From positions 1 through 42,204 of the forward strand of contig CAUYUJ010008120.1 in NCBI GenBank assembly GCA_963575745.1: 42,204 nt of DNA, in the 5' to 3' direction. The translations under genes and the position numbers were made by a program. Positions within the stretch are counted from its first letter, which is position 1, and each line of letters begins with the position of its first letter. The notes below the pieces were generated by a model. That model searched no databases and was not told the DNA's origin. It worked only from the letters and a program-made list of their open reading frames with translations. Source of the DNA: Prorocentrum cordatum (lineage: Eukaryota > Sar > Dinophyceae > Prorocentrales > Prorocentraceae). Below, one piece after another: positions 1 through 10,592 of this stretch.

Positions 1-64
1 TACTGCTACTACTACTACTACTACTACTACTTAGTAGTAGTAGTAGTAGTAGTAGTAGCAGTAC

Positions 65-95
<31 letters not shown>

Positions 96-246
96 CGTCG
101 CCGTAGTAGTAGACGTAATCGTAGTAGTAGTCGTAGCAGTAGAAGTAGAAGCATTAGTAGTAGTATTAGTACCACTAGTAGCAGTACTAGTAGCAGTAGT
201 AGTATTAGTAGTGGTAGTAGTGGTAGTAGTAGTAGTAGTAGTAGTC

Positions 247-283
<37 letters not shown>

Positions 284-862
284 CACTAGTAGTAGTATTC
301 GTAGTAGTAGTAGTAGTAGTAGTAGTTAGTTAGACGTAGGCGTATGTAATACGACTTATTAGTATTAGTAGTAGATAGTAGTATTAAATAGTAGAAGAAG
401 AAGTAATGGTAGTAGTTATAGTAGTCGCAGTAGTCGTAGTAGTAGTAGTAGTACTACTACTATACTACTAGTAGTAGAGTAGTAGTAGTAGTAGTAGGAG
501 TAGTAGTCGTAGTGCGTAGTCGTGGTAGTAGTAGTAGTAGTTAGTAGTAGGTTAGTAGTAGTAAGTAATAGCTAGTGAGTAGTAGGAGTAGTAGTAGTGG
601 GGGTATTTGTAGTAGAGTAGAGTAGAATATTAGAAAAGTAATGGTAGTAAGTAGTAGTAAGTAGTAGCAGTAGTCGTAGTAGTTAGTAGTAGTACTACTA
701 CTCACTATATACTCGTAGTAGTAGTAGTAGTAGTTAGTTAGTAGTAATAGTAGTAGTAAGAGTAGTAGTAGTAGTAAAATAGTAGTAGTAGTCGTAGTCG
801 TAGTTAGTATCGTAGTCGTAGTCGTAGTAGTCGTAGTAGTAGAGTGTAGTCGTAGTAGTAGT

Positions 863-952
<90 letters not shown>

Positions 953-1045
953 TAGTAGTAGTAGTAGTAGTAGTGCTATTTTTCCGTGTCATCCTCCTCC
1001 TCCTCCTGGTCATCCTCCTCCTCCTCCCTTCCTCCTCCTTCTCCG
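1..1045. repeat. (AGT/TAG)n microsatellite with short CTC tail
   Basis: This is about 980 bases of interrupted AGT/TAG trinucleotide repeat, followed by a short CCTCCTCCT run from about 991. All reading frames through it give only homopolymeric Val, Ser or Thr/Tyr runs, so none is taken as coding. The repeat touches the window edge, so its true length is unknown. Confidence 0.95.
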
Positions 1046-2723
1046 ATTCATCCGCTTTCGTCCCCCTCTTGCCGTACGACGGTTTCTCGAACTCTTTGTT
1101 CCTGTGTGTGTTCCCCCGCGTCTTTGATTAGGGCAGCTCGCCTGGGCATCTTTTCTGGATGGGCTGGTGGAGATTTGTGTTAATCGCTACCGCGTCGAAA
1201 GAAGCCGGGCGGCGTCCACGAGCGTAGCATACAAAATGGATGGGATTTTTCCGTCGCGACCTCAGGCGAAGGCGCACAGCGGCGTCACAAATCAGCTCGG
1301 GCTACGAACAAACCGAATTAACCGAACGCGCACAGGCGGCTGCAAAACTACCGCCGAGGAACGCTGAGCTGCGCCGCGGGCTGACTGGTGGGGATACTTG
1401 TTGGTCAACGGCGTCGTGAAGCGGGCCGAAAGGCGTCGAAACTCTAGGCGGGCCACGACTAGGCAGCGAAAAACGGAAAGCAAGACAGGCGCAGCAGCCG
1501 GGCGGCAGCTCAGAAGGGCGAAAAGAACAGCTAGACCCATTCCCAGTGGCGTCCGCACATCCTGGTGACTACCAGCAAGTAGACGCAGCCAAAATGGCGC
1601 GGCGGCGCGACCGAAATCACGTAGAGGTCGAACACTGTGAGTGGTTCGGCCGGCAACGTCAGAACGAACGAGACCGACACGCCTCCCAGAAGACATCCGT
1701 GAAGTGGACGAACACAAATGTCGAAACATCGTGTAAACGCAAGAGTGATGAGGGGGCAACCTCGTCACAGATAGAACTGCAAACGACAATAACTCTGTTT
1801 GTACAGCAGTGGCACTTGTCGAAAACGGAATCCATGCAGGAGAAAGCAGCCGACGGGCGCACAGAGCCACACATGCCGAAACCAAAATCCTTGCAACGTA
1901 GAGGACGACTGGTGGGGATACGCGAAGCGTCAAGAATTGCTTGCTGTCTTCGGCGTCGGTGGGTCATCACCAGGCCTGGGAGCCTCGATAAACGACGCAA
2001 GATGAAAAGCTGGCCCCTGGTAGATCCATCAGACCTGACGGCTCGAGCCCTGGATCCCCTCTTTCTGCGCGGGGGTCCCGGGGCCGAAGCCGGGCGAACA
2101 AGCTCGTTGTGAAGAAAATACATCGCCAGGATCTGAAGGGGGTCCACACCTCTGAGGAGCCACGCTGCGAAAAATGACCTTGCGACGTACCCAACCCATT
2201 TGCATCATGTGCAAAGAAAAGTTGGCCCAAACTTGCCTGGATAATGACAGCGCAGAGGCCGTTATATGCTGTGCAAGCTACATGGAGCGCGCCCACGTGG
2301 CATGATTCACGGGACAACAACAGAAGGACGAGGAGCGAGGGCCCAGGCTTGAAAAGGACATGGGGGCGGGAACGAAGGACAGGAGAAGGACGCGCGGGGG
2401 GTCGAACCGTCAGCGCGGCAGCAGCAGAAGGAAGGTGGCAATGGGCAGAGGACGACGACGCAAGTGACACGAGGAGACCGACGAATGTTGTTTTCGTCGG
2501 TAGTAGGCTAAAGATGCAGCGCTGCCTGCGCCATGACGCCGCGGCGCTCGACAAAATTATTAAACCGACTTATAAGCAGTGCAAGAGGCGAGCGAGGCCT
2601 AGTTTGCCCGCCAGCTTCCCAGCTTCCTTGCTCCACTCTTCAGTGCGGGAGCTAAACACTCGAAGGCGCGTGGCTGGGTCTGCGGGCGGCCCGCGACAGC
2701 GCCCCGCGGAACCCCCCGGCAGC
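1046..2723. other. no recognised gene; unique-looking GC-rich DNA
   Basis: No frame has a recognisable domain. Overlapping open frames of 160-210 codons run on both strands, but their composition is Arg/Ser-rich and unstructured. Two places carry a TGGTGGGGATAC core (about 1388 and 1910). The second extends into a block shared with 22578-22605, which could encode WWGYAKR. Nothing else stands out. Confidence 0.5.
1905..1945 (+). other. short block shared with 22.6 kb (possible WWGYAKR peptide)
   Basis: The sequence from about 1910 is identical over about 21 bases to a block near 22581. In the same relative frame both translate as WWGYAKR followed by Q-E-L or K-E-F. A weaker third match (DWWGY) is at about 1384. 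Identity at the peptide level beyond the shared DNA suggests a common coding ancestor or a dispersed repeat fragment. The family is not recognised. Confidence 0.4.
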
Positions 2724-3430
2724 CCTCGAAAGTGGCGACAACTTCGCAGATCGCAGCCCCCCAGAGATGGCGAGGTCTTATCTGAATCTAGGTGGTGTTT
2801 CCCTCCGGTAAGCCCCCCAGCAGCTCTCGAAAGTGGCGACAGTTTCGCAGATCGCAACCCCACAGGGACGGCGAGGTCTAATCTGAGTCTGGGTGGTGCC
2901 TCACTCTGGTGAACCTCCTAGCAGCCCTCGAAAGTGGCGACAATTTCGCAGATCGCAGACCCCCAGGGATGGCGAGGTTCAAGCTGAGTCTGGGTGGTGC
3001 CCTAATCTGAGTCTGGGTGGTGCCTCAATCCGCTGAACCCCCCAGCAGCCCTGGAAAGAGGCGGCAGTTTCGCAGATCGTAGCCCCCCCAGGGACGGCGA
3101 GGTCTAATCTGAGTCTGGGTGGTGCCTCAATCCGCTGAACCCCCAGCAGCCCTCGAAAGTGGCGACAATTTCGCAAGTCGCACCCCCCCCCCAGCAGCCC
3201 TCGAAAGTGGCGACAATTTCGCAGATCGCTGGCGAGGTTCAAACTGAGTCTAAGTGGTGCCTCAATCCGCTGAACCCCCCAGCAGCCCTCGAAAGTGGCG
3301 ACAATCTCACAGGTCGCAGCCCCCCAAGGACCGCGAGGTCTAATCTAAGTCTGGGTGGTGCCTCAATCCGCTGAACCCCCCAGCAAGCCTCGAAAGTGGC
3401 GACAGTTTCGCAGATCGCAGCCCCACAGGT
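2724..3430. repeat. 101-bp tandem array
   Basis: The phrase AGTGGCGACA recurs at 2731, 2832, 2933, about 3057 (diverged), 3158, 3206, 3294 and 3395. The basic period is 101 bp. One unit is lengthened by a short internal duplication and two are shortened. Each unit also carries a TCTGAGTCTGGGTGGTGCC-type segment and a CCCCCAGCAGCCCTCGAAA segment. Because 101 is not a multiple of three, the array is unlikely to be a coding repeat. Confidence 0.9.
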
Positions 3431-3693
3431 ATAGCGAGGAGGGATGAGAGGAGAAGGGAGGCGGGAGGAAGGAGGTGGAGACCGCAATGCTCTCTATTCA
3501 AAACGGGTACCCAACGCAGGAGGGTCCGGAAACTTGTTACGTCGGCGGCGAGGCAGAGGTATATATGCGCCAGCGGTCGCCAGCGGTCGAGCTAAACGGG
3601 GCTACCGAAGAGCGAGTTGCCCAGCATGCACGAGGGGAGACTGAGACAGACAGGGCGGCCGCGGAGGCGGATTGAGGAGGGGGCCACTCAGAG

Positions 3694-4240
3694 GTGAGTG
3701 GAGACTCCCATCCTGAGCTGCGAAAAAACACGACGGCAGAGGTCCGGGCTTCCGTGGCGCCCGGCACCAGCTCCGCGGCGGACTCGTTCACGGGAGGCTC
3801 CAGGTCCACCTGCCCCGCGGCGGCCCGCACCCCCACCTCTCCGAGGCCCCACGCGCACGTGGCCGACTCCGGACACCCTGCATCCCTTGGTTCCACCTCC
3901 GCCGCCTCCCGCAGGCCTTCCCCCTGCCTCCCTCCCTCCCTCCCTCTTTCATCCTCCTCCTCCTCCTCCTCCTCCTCCTCCTCCTCCTCCTCCTCCTCCT
4001 CTCCTCCTCCTCCTCCTCCTCCTCCTCCTCCTCCTCCTCGTCCTCCTCCTCCTCCTCCTCCTCCTCCAGGGCGCCCCCGCCGGGTGGGAACGCGCCGAAG
4101 GCGAGGCCCTCGTCTGGCACGCCACGCACGCGGCCAGCATCCCCAAATCCCCTCGCGCCGAGGAAATTACTCACTGCGTGGAGCTCCCCATATGTGCATC
4201 TCATGTTTTATGTCATGCCGTGGTGAGCGTCTGTTCATGA
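3694..4240 (+). other. possible exon pair around a (TCC)n pyrimidine tract
   Basis: An open + frame from about 3715 to 3925 has coding-like composition (Ala/Ser/Thr/Pro-rich). It is followed by a long pyrimidine tract at 3915-4068 that ends in CTCCAG. After that AG an open frame begins GAPAGWERAEGEALVWHA. A pyrimidine tract ending in AG next to a coding-like frame resembles a 3' splice site. No domain is recognised on either side, so this is only a suggestion. Confidence 0.25.
3954..4068. repeat. (TCC)n microsatellite
   Basis: Nearly uninterrupted CTCCTCCTC repeat with only a few single-base changes. It gives poly-Ser, poly-Pro or poly-Leu on + and poly-Glu, poly-Gly or poly-Arg on -, which are not evidence for a protein. 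Confidence 0.95.
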
Positions 4241-4593
4241 GCGGTCGACTACAATAGCGCGTCCACGTGGGCGACAGGGCCGACGAAGACGAGTGACCCC
4301 TAATGCGAGTGATTGCGTATGAGTCAGAGTGAGCTTTGAGTATGGTTGAATGCGAGCCTCTTCCTCTTCATCCCCCCTCCTCAGCTGCCAGGCCTTCCCC
4401 TTTTCAGCCCGTGGTAGCTTTGGAGCTTCCCACATGTGCATATGTTGTAGGATAGTTGGCAGTGGGATATGTAAGACGAGCGTTTAGCCACACAAGGCCA
4501 TAAGTGCATGTCATGTTGGAGGATAGTGCCACGGTGAGCATTTCCAACGATCCCCGCACACAACCACCGCCCCCCCTCGCAGTCACCCCCTAT

Positions 4594-4621
4594 GAATACA
4601 TACATATATATATATATACAC

Positions 4622-4649
<28 letters not shown>
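4594..4649. repeat. (TA)n microsatellite
   Basis: Two runs of alternating TA separated by ACACA, about 55 bases in all. Similar tracts occur at 37.65-37.82 kb and 39.4-39.5 kb. Confidence 0.95.
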
Positions 4650-4652
<3 letters not shown>

Positions 4653-4702
4653 GGACTTCGGAACAAACGTTCTGCTCGCGTCAAGGACCTTCGAGCAAAG
4701 CG

Positions 4703-4882
4703 CCCTCCTCCTCCTCCTCCTCCTCCTCCTGTTCCTCCGCCCCCTCCCTTCTCCTGCTCCTGCTCCTCCTCCTCATCCTCCTGCTCCCCCTCCCCCTCCG
4801 CACCCCCATGCCCTTCCTCACGATCCCCCGCCTCCTCCTCCTCCTTCTCCTCCTGTTCCTCCTCCTCATCCTCGTTCCTGTC
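4703..4882. repeat. (CTC)n-rich pyrimidine tract
   Basis: Imperfect CTCCTCCTC repeat with CTG and CCC interruptions, directly preceding the 152-bp satellite. No coding signal. Confidence 0.85.
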
Positions 4883-4894
4883 ATTTCCCTCCCT

Positions 4895-6090
4895 GTTGAG
4901 CCCAGAAACAAGCGAACCTCCTGAGACATCCCCACAATATGGCCGCAAACGTGCCCGTGCAACCACCCCTGGCGGCTCCCCATAGCGGTGCTGCAACCAG
5001 CGCCCCGCTTGAGACATCCTCACAATCTGCTCTCCAAGCGAAGGATGTTCAGCCCAGAAACAAGCAAACCGCCTGAGACATCCCCACAAAATAGCCGCGA
5101 ACGAGCCCGTGCAACCACCCCTGGCGGCTCCCCTTAGGGGTGCTGAAACCAGCGCCCCGCCTGAGACATCCTCACAATCTGCTCTCCAAGCGAAGGATGT
5201 TGAGCCCAGAAACAAGCAAACCGCCTGAGACATCCCCACAAAATGGCCGCGAACGAGCCCGTGCAACCACCCCTGGCGGCTCCCCTTAGGGGTGCTGAAA
5301 CCAGCGCCCCGCCTGAGACATCCTCACAATCTGCTCTCCAAGCGAAGGATGTTGGGCCCAGAAACAAGCAAACCGCCTGAGACATCCCCACAAAATGGCC
5401 GCGAACGAGCCCGTGCAACCACCCCTGGCGGCTCCCCTTAGGGGTGCTGAAACCAGCGCCCCGCCTGAGACATCCTCACAATCTGCTCTCCAAGCGAAGG
5501 ATGTTGGGCCCAGAAACAAGCAAACCGCCTGAGACATCCCCACAAAATGGCCGCGAACGAGCCCGTGCAAACACCCCTGGCGGCTCCCCTTAGGGGTGCT
5601 GAAACCAGCGCCCCGCCTGAGACATCCTCACAATCTGCTCTCCAAGCGAAGGATGTTGGGCCCAGAAACAAGCAAACCGCCTGAGACATCCCCACAAAAT
5701 GGCCGCGAACGAGCCCGTGCAACCACCCCTGGCGGCTCCCCTTAGGGGTGCTGAAACCAGCGCCCCGCCTGAGACATCCTCACAATCTGCTCTCCAAGCG
5801 AAGGATGTTGGGCCCAGAAACAAGCAAACCGCCTGAGACATCCCCACAAAATGGCCGCGAACGAGCCCGTGCAACCACCCCTGGCGGCTCCCCTTAGGGG
5901 TGCTGAAACCAGCGCCCCGCTCTGAGACATCCTCACAATCTGCTCTCCAAGCGAAGGATGTTGGGCCCAGAAACAAGCAAACCGCCTGAGACATCCCCAC
6001 AAAATGGCCGCGAACGAGCCCGTGCAAACACCCCTGGCGGCTCCCCTTAGGGGTGCTGAAACCAGCGCCCCGCTTGAGACATCCTCCAAA
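4895..6090. repeat. 152-bp satellite array, eight units
   Basis: The phrase GGCTCCCCTTAGGGG marks units at about 4974 (variant CCCCATAG), 5126, 5278, 5430, 5582, 5734, 5886 and 6039, giving a strict 152-bp period. The one longer spacing has extra bases near 5923. Inner units differ at very few positions; the first unit is the most diverged. Each unit contains GAGACATCC twice. The period is not a multiple of three, so the repeated - strand frames of about 94 codons are by-products of the array. Confidence 0.95.
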
Positions 6091-6385
6091 TCTGATGTGT
6101 GTTGAGTAAGTCTGAGTATGAGTAGGTCTGAGTATGAGTATGCCTGAGTATGAGTAAGTCTGTGTATGAGTAAGTCTGTGTATGAGTAAGTCTGGGTATG
6201 AGTAGGTCTGTGTATGAGAAGGTCTGTGTATGAGTACGTCTGGGTATGAGTAAGTCTGTGCATGAGCAAGTCTGTGTATGAGTATGTCTGAGTGTGAGTA
6301 AGTCTGAGTATGAGTATGAGTAGGTCTGAGTAACAGTAAGTCTGAGTATGAGTAAGTCTGAGTACGAGTAGGTCTGAGTATGAGG
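6090..6385. repeat. 12-18-bp minisatellite (GTCTGAGTATGAGTA)
   Basis: About 20 variants of GTCTGxGTATGAGTA in head-to-tail order follow the satellite directly. The - strand translates as repeated YSYTDLL, an artefact of the repeat. The array ends in a purine-rich GAGGAGGAA stretch to about 6430. Confidence 0.9.
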
Positions 6386-6889
6386 AAAGAGGAGGAGGGG
6401 AGGAGGAAAGAGGAGGAGGGAGAGGGAGTAGGAGGCGTCCAAGTAATAGCAAGAACCCCATCTTAGGATATGGGGAAAAATACGACGGCGGTCTTCTCGC
6501 TACCTCTCGGCCTCTGGGGGGCCCTCACCGGGCCTCGGAGCCGTCAAAGAGCGACTCGGGATGAGGAACAGGTCCCGCGGAAAGGGTCCAGACCTCCGGG
6601 AGTCGACGGTGTGGAAAGAACATGACGCCGGGGGGTGGGGCCTCCCTCCCCTTTGATGGGGGAGGGAACATCCACACCACCACACCAAGCCTCCGAAACA
6701 TCGGATCACGGCCCAACTGGGGGCGCACGCTTCGCCGAAGGCCCGGCCAAGAGCGGAGCGGAAGCCCGGCGGTGGTGCGCGCCGCACCTCTCCTGAGACC
6801 CTCCACCCCCTTCCCTGCCCCTCCCTGTCGGGAGGGGGGAGGCGGCAGTGCCCTCTGCTTCGGGGCCCCCCCGACCTCTGGCGAGGGTG

Positions 6890-7266
6890 CGCCCTCGGCC
6901 GCCGTGGTCGCCGCGGCGCGCTCGCCGGCCGAGGCCTCGGCGGGCTCCGCGTGCGCCTCCAGGCCGTCCTCCACGGGCAGGGCGGCGGCCTCTGCGGTGT
7001 GCACCGCCGCCGTGGTCGACGTGGCGTTCCAGGCCGCGGCGTCGATCATGCCGTCCCACTCGCCGTCCATGTAGGCCTTCAGCTCCCCCATCGTCATGTC
7101 CCCATATGGCTTCTTCATCCTAGAGCCGCCGTCGGCCAGCACCCGTGCCGAGTGCACTGCGGGGCATGGCCTGGTGCAGCCCGCCAGCATGCGGTCGAAG
7201 AGGCTTTCCTGCACCTCCTCGAAGCTGGAGGTGTTCGTGATGCCCGGGTACCGCTCTGGGTGATCC
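6890..7266 (-). CDS. exon-like fragment with HPxxYPG...CxxPC domain
   Basis: On the - strand from about 7266 downwards the frame reads HPERYPG, then S-S-F-E-E-V-Q-x-x-L-F, then C-T-R-P-C-P, followed by KKPYGDMTMGELKAYMDG and an Ala/Glu-rich tail. The first part matches the spacing of motifs at 28.3 and 38.7-39.3 kb (see those entries). The upstream half of the domain (Cys and Trp part) is not in this frame. A CFKSV-like piece lies in another frame just upstream, and a CAG/G junction at about 7270 could be a 3' splice site. The frame stays open to 6525 but loses coding character below about 6890. The function is unknown. It could be a live exon or a fragment. Confidence 0.4.
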
Positions 7267-7657
7267 CTGACCTGATGACAACCCGCTCTCCAGCCCCCGC
7301 TCCCCCCACTACTGATTTGAAACAGGCAGCCCCAGGAGGGGGACAACGACGAAGACGACGACGACGATGATGACGACGACGACGACGGCGGCGGCAGTGG
7401 CGAAGGCCAAGGAGAAGGCGAATTCGAAGGCAAAGGCGACGGCGAATGCGAAGGCCAAGGTGAAGGCCAAGGCGGTCTCTGGAGCCGAAATGACCGCGTG
7501 CTCTCATCAGAGACAGCGCCGCAGAAACTCCCAGAGCATCCCGCAAGAGGGAGGGCGCTCGGACCCCCGCCATCTGGGCCACCACCTCGTCGAAACAAGC
7601 CGAGCCCTCCTCGGCGCTGCTGCAGGCGAGCTTCGCCGCCCTCGGGGGCATCGGACC

Positions 7658-7770
7658 TCCTCCTCCTCCTCCTCCTCCTCCTCCTCCTCCTCCTCCTCCT
7701 CCTCCTCCTCCTCCTCCTCCTCCTCCTCCTCCTCCTCCTCCTCCTCCTCCTCCTCCTCCTCCTCCTCCTG
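7658..7770. repeat. (CTC)n microsatellite
   Basis: More than 110 bases of essentially perfect CTC repeat, followed by a G-run. Open frames across it on both strands are repeat artefacts. Confidence 0.95.
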
Positions 7771-7906
7771 GGAGGGGGGGGGGGGCCCGAGGGAGGCCGC
7801 GCCATATGGCGGGCCCCCGGGCCGCGCCGGGGGGGGGGCCGTCCGCGCGCCGCGGGGGCCGAGGACTGCACCACCGAGGTGGCCCGCAGCGGGGGGCCCC
7901 GAGTAG

Positions 7907-8200
7907 TGCATCTCGGGCGCGTCCCCCTACAGGGGGGATTTGGGGCGAACAATTGGAAGAATCCTCCAAAAATGCCCACCCAATACTCAAAAGAGAATCA
8001 AAAAACGTCGGGCGTGTCCCCCTACAGGGGGATTTGGGACGAAAGATTGGAAAAATACTCCAAAAATGCCCCCCCAATACTCAAAGAGAGTCAAAAAAAA
8101 CGTCGCGAAAAATGAAAGAATACTCCCAAAATGCCCCCCTCCAATACTCAAAGAGAGTCAAAACAAAAATCAGCCCCTGACTATTGCTTTAAACTGCTCT
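7907..8200 (+). mobile_element. left part of hAT-like TIR element split by the YR retrotransposon
   Basis: It starts with a terminal segment containing GTCCCCCTACAGGGGGGATTT, with internal near-repeats at about 8018 (GTCCCCCTACAGGGGGATTT) and of AATACTCAAAGAGAGTCAAA. It breaks off at 8200 after TTTAAACTGCTCT. The matching right part is 16061-16268. Flanking 8-mers CCGAGTAG (7899-7906) and CCCAGTAG (16270-16277) agree at 7 of 8 bases and look like an old 8-bp target duplication, the size typical of hAT elements. No transposase is encoded, so it would be a non-autonomous (MITE-like) copy. Confidence 0.7.
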
Positions 8201-8332
8201 ACGCGTTTTTAAACACACTTTTACACACCCCCTGTAAACGTTCAGATAGCCGCCTCAACTGTACTTTAGGAGAAGGGCTAGCGCTTTCTCTCTCGTGCTT
8301 GACCCTCCTCTCCTGGCGCAAAGTTTCGGCTC
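8201..8332 (+). repeat. A1, left split direct repeat
   Basis: Begins ACGCGTTTTTAAACACAC and ends AAAGTTTCGGCTC. It matches A2 (15563-15694) over exactly 132 bases, with two substitutions seen (G/T near 8233, C/T near 8263). It probably contains the 5' end of the genomic RNA, but no promoter motif can be pointed out. Confidence 0.93.
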
Positions 8333-8467
8333 GAGGCGTGGGTTTCGCGGGCGAGGCCCGCACTCGAGCCTTCAGAGAGGGGTAGCTTCCAGCCCCTGCT
8401 CGCCCCGAGCCCGACAGGCTCGGGCGCCGCCACGACGCAGGCCATCGGGCGTCCCGGCTGGCTGCTG

Positions 8468-10309
8468 GTGACGGCACTCGCCCTCTGCGAGCTGGACGGG
8501 CTGCTGGAGTTCTTCGGCGGCCGCCAGAGGGAGGCCGAGGAGGTCCTCGTCGAGCCCCTCGACCTCGCGGGGGGCGCCGAGTGGACAGGGTCGCCAGCGG
8601 GGTTCATGGCGCCGTGGAGCAGGTGGAACCGCGTCTACGTCCAGACGCAGGGGAGGAACACGGGGGTGGTGATGCTGCTCGTGAGCCGCGTCGGCCCAGG
8701 GACTTCGCTGGTGTGGACCGCGATCGACCCCGCCAAGCGGGTGCAGATCATCAACCTTCGGGACAAGGCGCGGATGCTGCCGCGCCCGAAGAAGGGAGTG
8801 ACCTGGACCGAGCACCCAGGGCTGAGCGAGAAGGAGAGGGAGCAGGCGATCATAGCCGCGGAGCGGCTCATCGTGCGGCACGAGCTGGGACAGGCTGGCG
8901 CCGAGAGCGCTAAGGCTAACTTGACGAAGGGCAAGAAGGCGAGCTCGAAGGCCAAGGTGGCGTCCTGGTTCGGCAAGGGGCTCGTGACCACCGTGGTGAC
9001 GGCGTGGGCCCACAAAACGTGGGGCGGTGCTGCGGCGGCGTTCTTCGTGGGCTGGAGGTTGTGGCGGTGGCTACATCTCGGGTCCTTCTTCGCCGCAGGG
9101 TACCACACCATCTCCGCGGGGATGCAGGCGATCGAGGACCTGGACAACTTCCGTGAGTTCGTGGGTGAGCTGTACGAGTCGGGCGACCTCGAGCTGGGCG
9201 CGGCGTACCTGGGCTGTGTCCTCATCGGGATCTACGCGGTCTGGACTTACGGATGTTCCTGCCGAAAGGAGGGCGACTCGGACAGCGACTCAGGCTCGGA
9301 CTCGGACAGCGGGTCCGTGCACGCTGGCGAGGACGTGAGTGATGTGAGTGGGGACGAGCGGGACACCAAGACCCTGTTCGCGGAGTTGGCTCGGGGGCAG
9401 TCCGACTTGGCCGACGCGGTGGGCATGCTGAAGTCGAGGCTGGACGTCGGGGGCGGCGCGGGAGCAGGCCCGGCCTGCGGCGGTGGGGCTCTGGCGTCGG
9501 AGCCAGGCCCGCCTCCTCCGCCCCCCGCGGGGCCGCCGCCGTCCAGAGGAGACGAGCCCAGCACGGCCGAGGTGGATGCGTTCATCAAGAAGTTGACGGA
9601 GCACGAGGAGCTGGTGCAGCGTGACTCGGGGTCGAGCACCCGGGCACAGGCAGGATCGCCTACGCCGAGTTCGAGCGCGGCGTCCTGGGAGAAGGTCGGG
9701 GACCTGGGCGAGCTCGACGATCCCTTGAAGGACCAGATCGTTCAGCTGAAGGAGGAGTCGCGGAACCCGAAGGAGAGCTTGCTGACGACGCTGGAGAAGT
9801 ACCGCCGCGTGGCAGGCTCCCCCGTGGGTGGGATCAAGGCCCGCGTGGCGCCGACGGTGCTGGCGAGGCTCTACAAGGGCGGGCGGAGCGCCCGCGTGGA
9901 GACGCAGGAGTGGCTCCGCTCCAAGGAGCTGCAGGGCGCAGGCATCGCGCAGGAGCTGAACATGCTGGCGCTGGTCCTCGACAGGATGATGAGCCAGGGG
10001 CAGTACGACGAGCTGATCAACTCGCAGGCCGCGGAGGTGACCTGCTTGCGCCTGTACTCGATCTGGAAGGCCTACGAGCGGGTGCAGTGCAAGAGCGACT
10101 GGCAGAGGCCGAAGGCGCAGCACGGCGGCAAGTGGCGCTCCAAGGTCGATTGGAGTCTGGCGGAGGAGTACCTGCGCCTCGACGGGGACCCCAACAGCGA
10201 GAACAGGGGGGCCGACGACGAGGTGCTGGAGAAGCTCAGGCGGCGGGCGATCCTCAGCAAGCACCTGGGTGAGGTGCGCTCGGGGCAGCCCGCCGGCGAA
10301 GACGAATAG
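8468..10309 (+). CDS. ORF1, Gag-position protein with two hydrophobic segments
   Basis: First ORF of the YR retrotransposon, 613 codons as given. The codon at 8468 is GTG. The frame is already open from 8303, and the first in-frame ATG is at 8606 (residue 47), so the true start is uncertain; coding-like sequence precedes the ATG. By position it should package the element RNA. I see no CCHC zinc knuckle. Visible features: hydrophobic stretches at about residues 171-198 (GLVTTVVTAW...AAAFFVGW) and 243-262 (GAAYLGCVLIGIYAVWTYG), a Ser/Asp-rich acidic run at 270-285, a Pro-rich linker at about 350-365, and a charged helical C-terminal third (LNMLALVLDRMM...). Two membrane-type segments are odd for a Gag and could mean membrane association. 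It ends in TAG, 283 bases before the ORF2 ATG. Not assignable to a named family. Confidence 0.75.
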   Translation: MTALALCELDGLLEFFGGRQREAEEVLVEPLDLAGGAEWTGSPAGFMAPWSRWNRVYVQTQGRNTGVVMLLVSRVGPGTSLVWTAIDPAKRVQIINLRDKARMLPRPKKGVTWTEHPGLSEKEREQAIIAAERLIVRHELGQAGAESAKANLTKGKKASSKAKVASWFGKGLVTTVVTAWAHKTWGGAAAAFFVGWRLWRWLHLGSFFAAGYHTISAGMQAIEDLDNFREFVGELYESGDLELGAAYLGCVLIGIYAVWTYGCSCRKEGDSDSDSGSDSDSGSVHAGEDVSDVSGDERDTKTLFAELARGQSDLADAVGMLKSRLDVGGGAGAGPACGGGALASEPGPPPPPPAGPPPSRGDEPSTAEVDAFIKKLTEHEELVQRDSGSSTRAQAGSPTPSSSAASWEKVGDLGELDDPLKDQIVQLKEESRNPKESLLTTLEKYRRVAGSPVGGIKARVAPTVLARLYKGGRSARVETQEWLRSKELQGAGIAQELNMLALVLDRMMSQGQYDELINSQAAEVTCLRLYSIWKAYERVQCKSDWQRPKAQHGGKWRSKVDWSLAEEYLRLDGDPNSENRGADDEVLEKLRRRAILSKHLGEVRSGQPAGEDE

Positions 10310-10592
10310 GTTGCGGCCGGAGCTATCGTGGTGTGCTCTGGCCAAGGCCTGAGGGGTCAATCCCCTCTACCACGGCCGCGGCGGCGAGCCGCTTTCGTGC
10401 CGAGCTTCCTGCTGGACACGTCTTTCGGTTGGTGGTGCTACATCGGGCTGGTGAGCTTCCTGACGATCGGCTGTGGGGTCTTCCACGGCGGCGTCGGTGC
10501 GTCGAGGCCTTTCTTGTACTTAGAGCCTCGCGCCGTTCTGTGGCGAGCTGGCTTTCCCGTGCGTCGGAGCGCAGGTCGCTCGGTGGTCCCAG

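Noticed and set aside
804-1131. Frames of poly-Val, poly-Ser or poly-Thr
   Set aside because: Pure translation of the AGT microsatellite.
4895-6090. CRISPR-like regular array
   Set aside because: The whole 152-bp unit is repeated, with no unique spacers.
4583-6461. Repeated ~94-residue - strand frames (FAAILWGCLRR...)
   Set aside because: Shifted copies of the 152-bp satellite. The period is not a multiple of three and all frames are equally open.
9290-10360. 356-codon antisense ORF
   Set aside because: Shadow of ORF1 in GC-rich DNA; His/Leu/Arg-rich with no domain.
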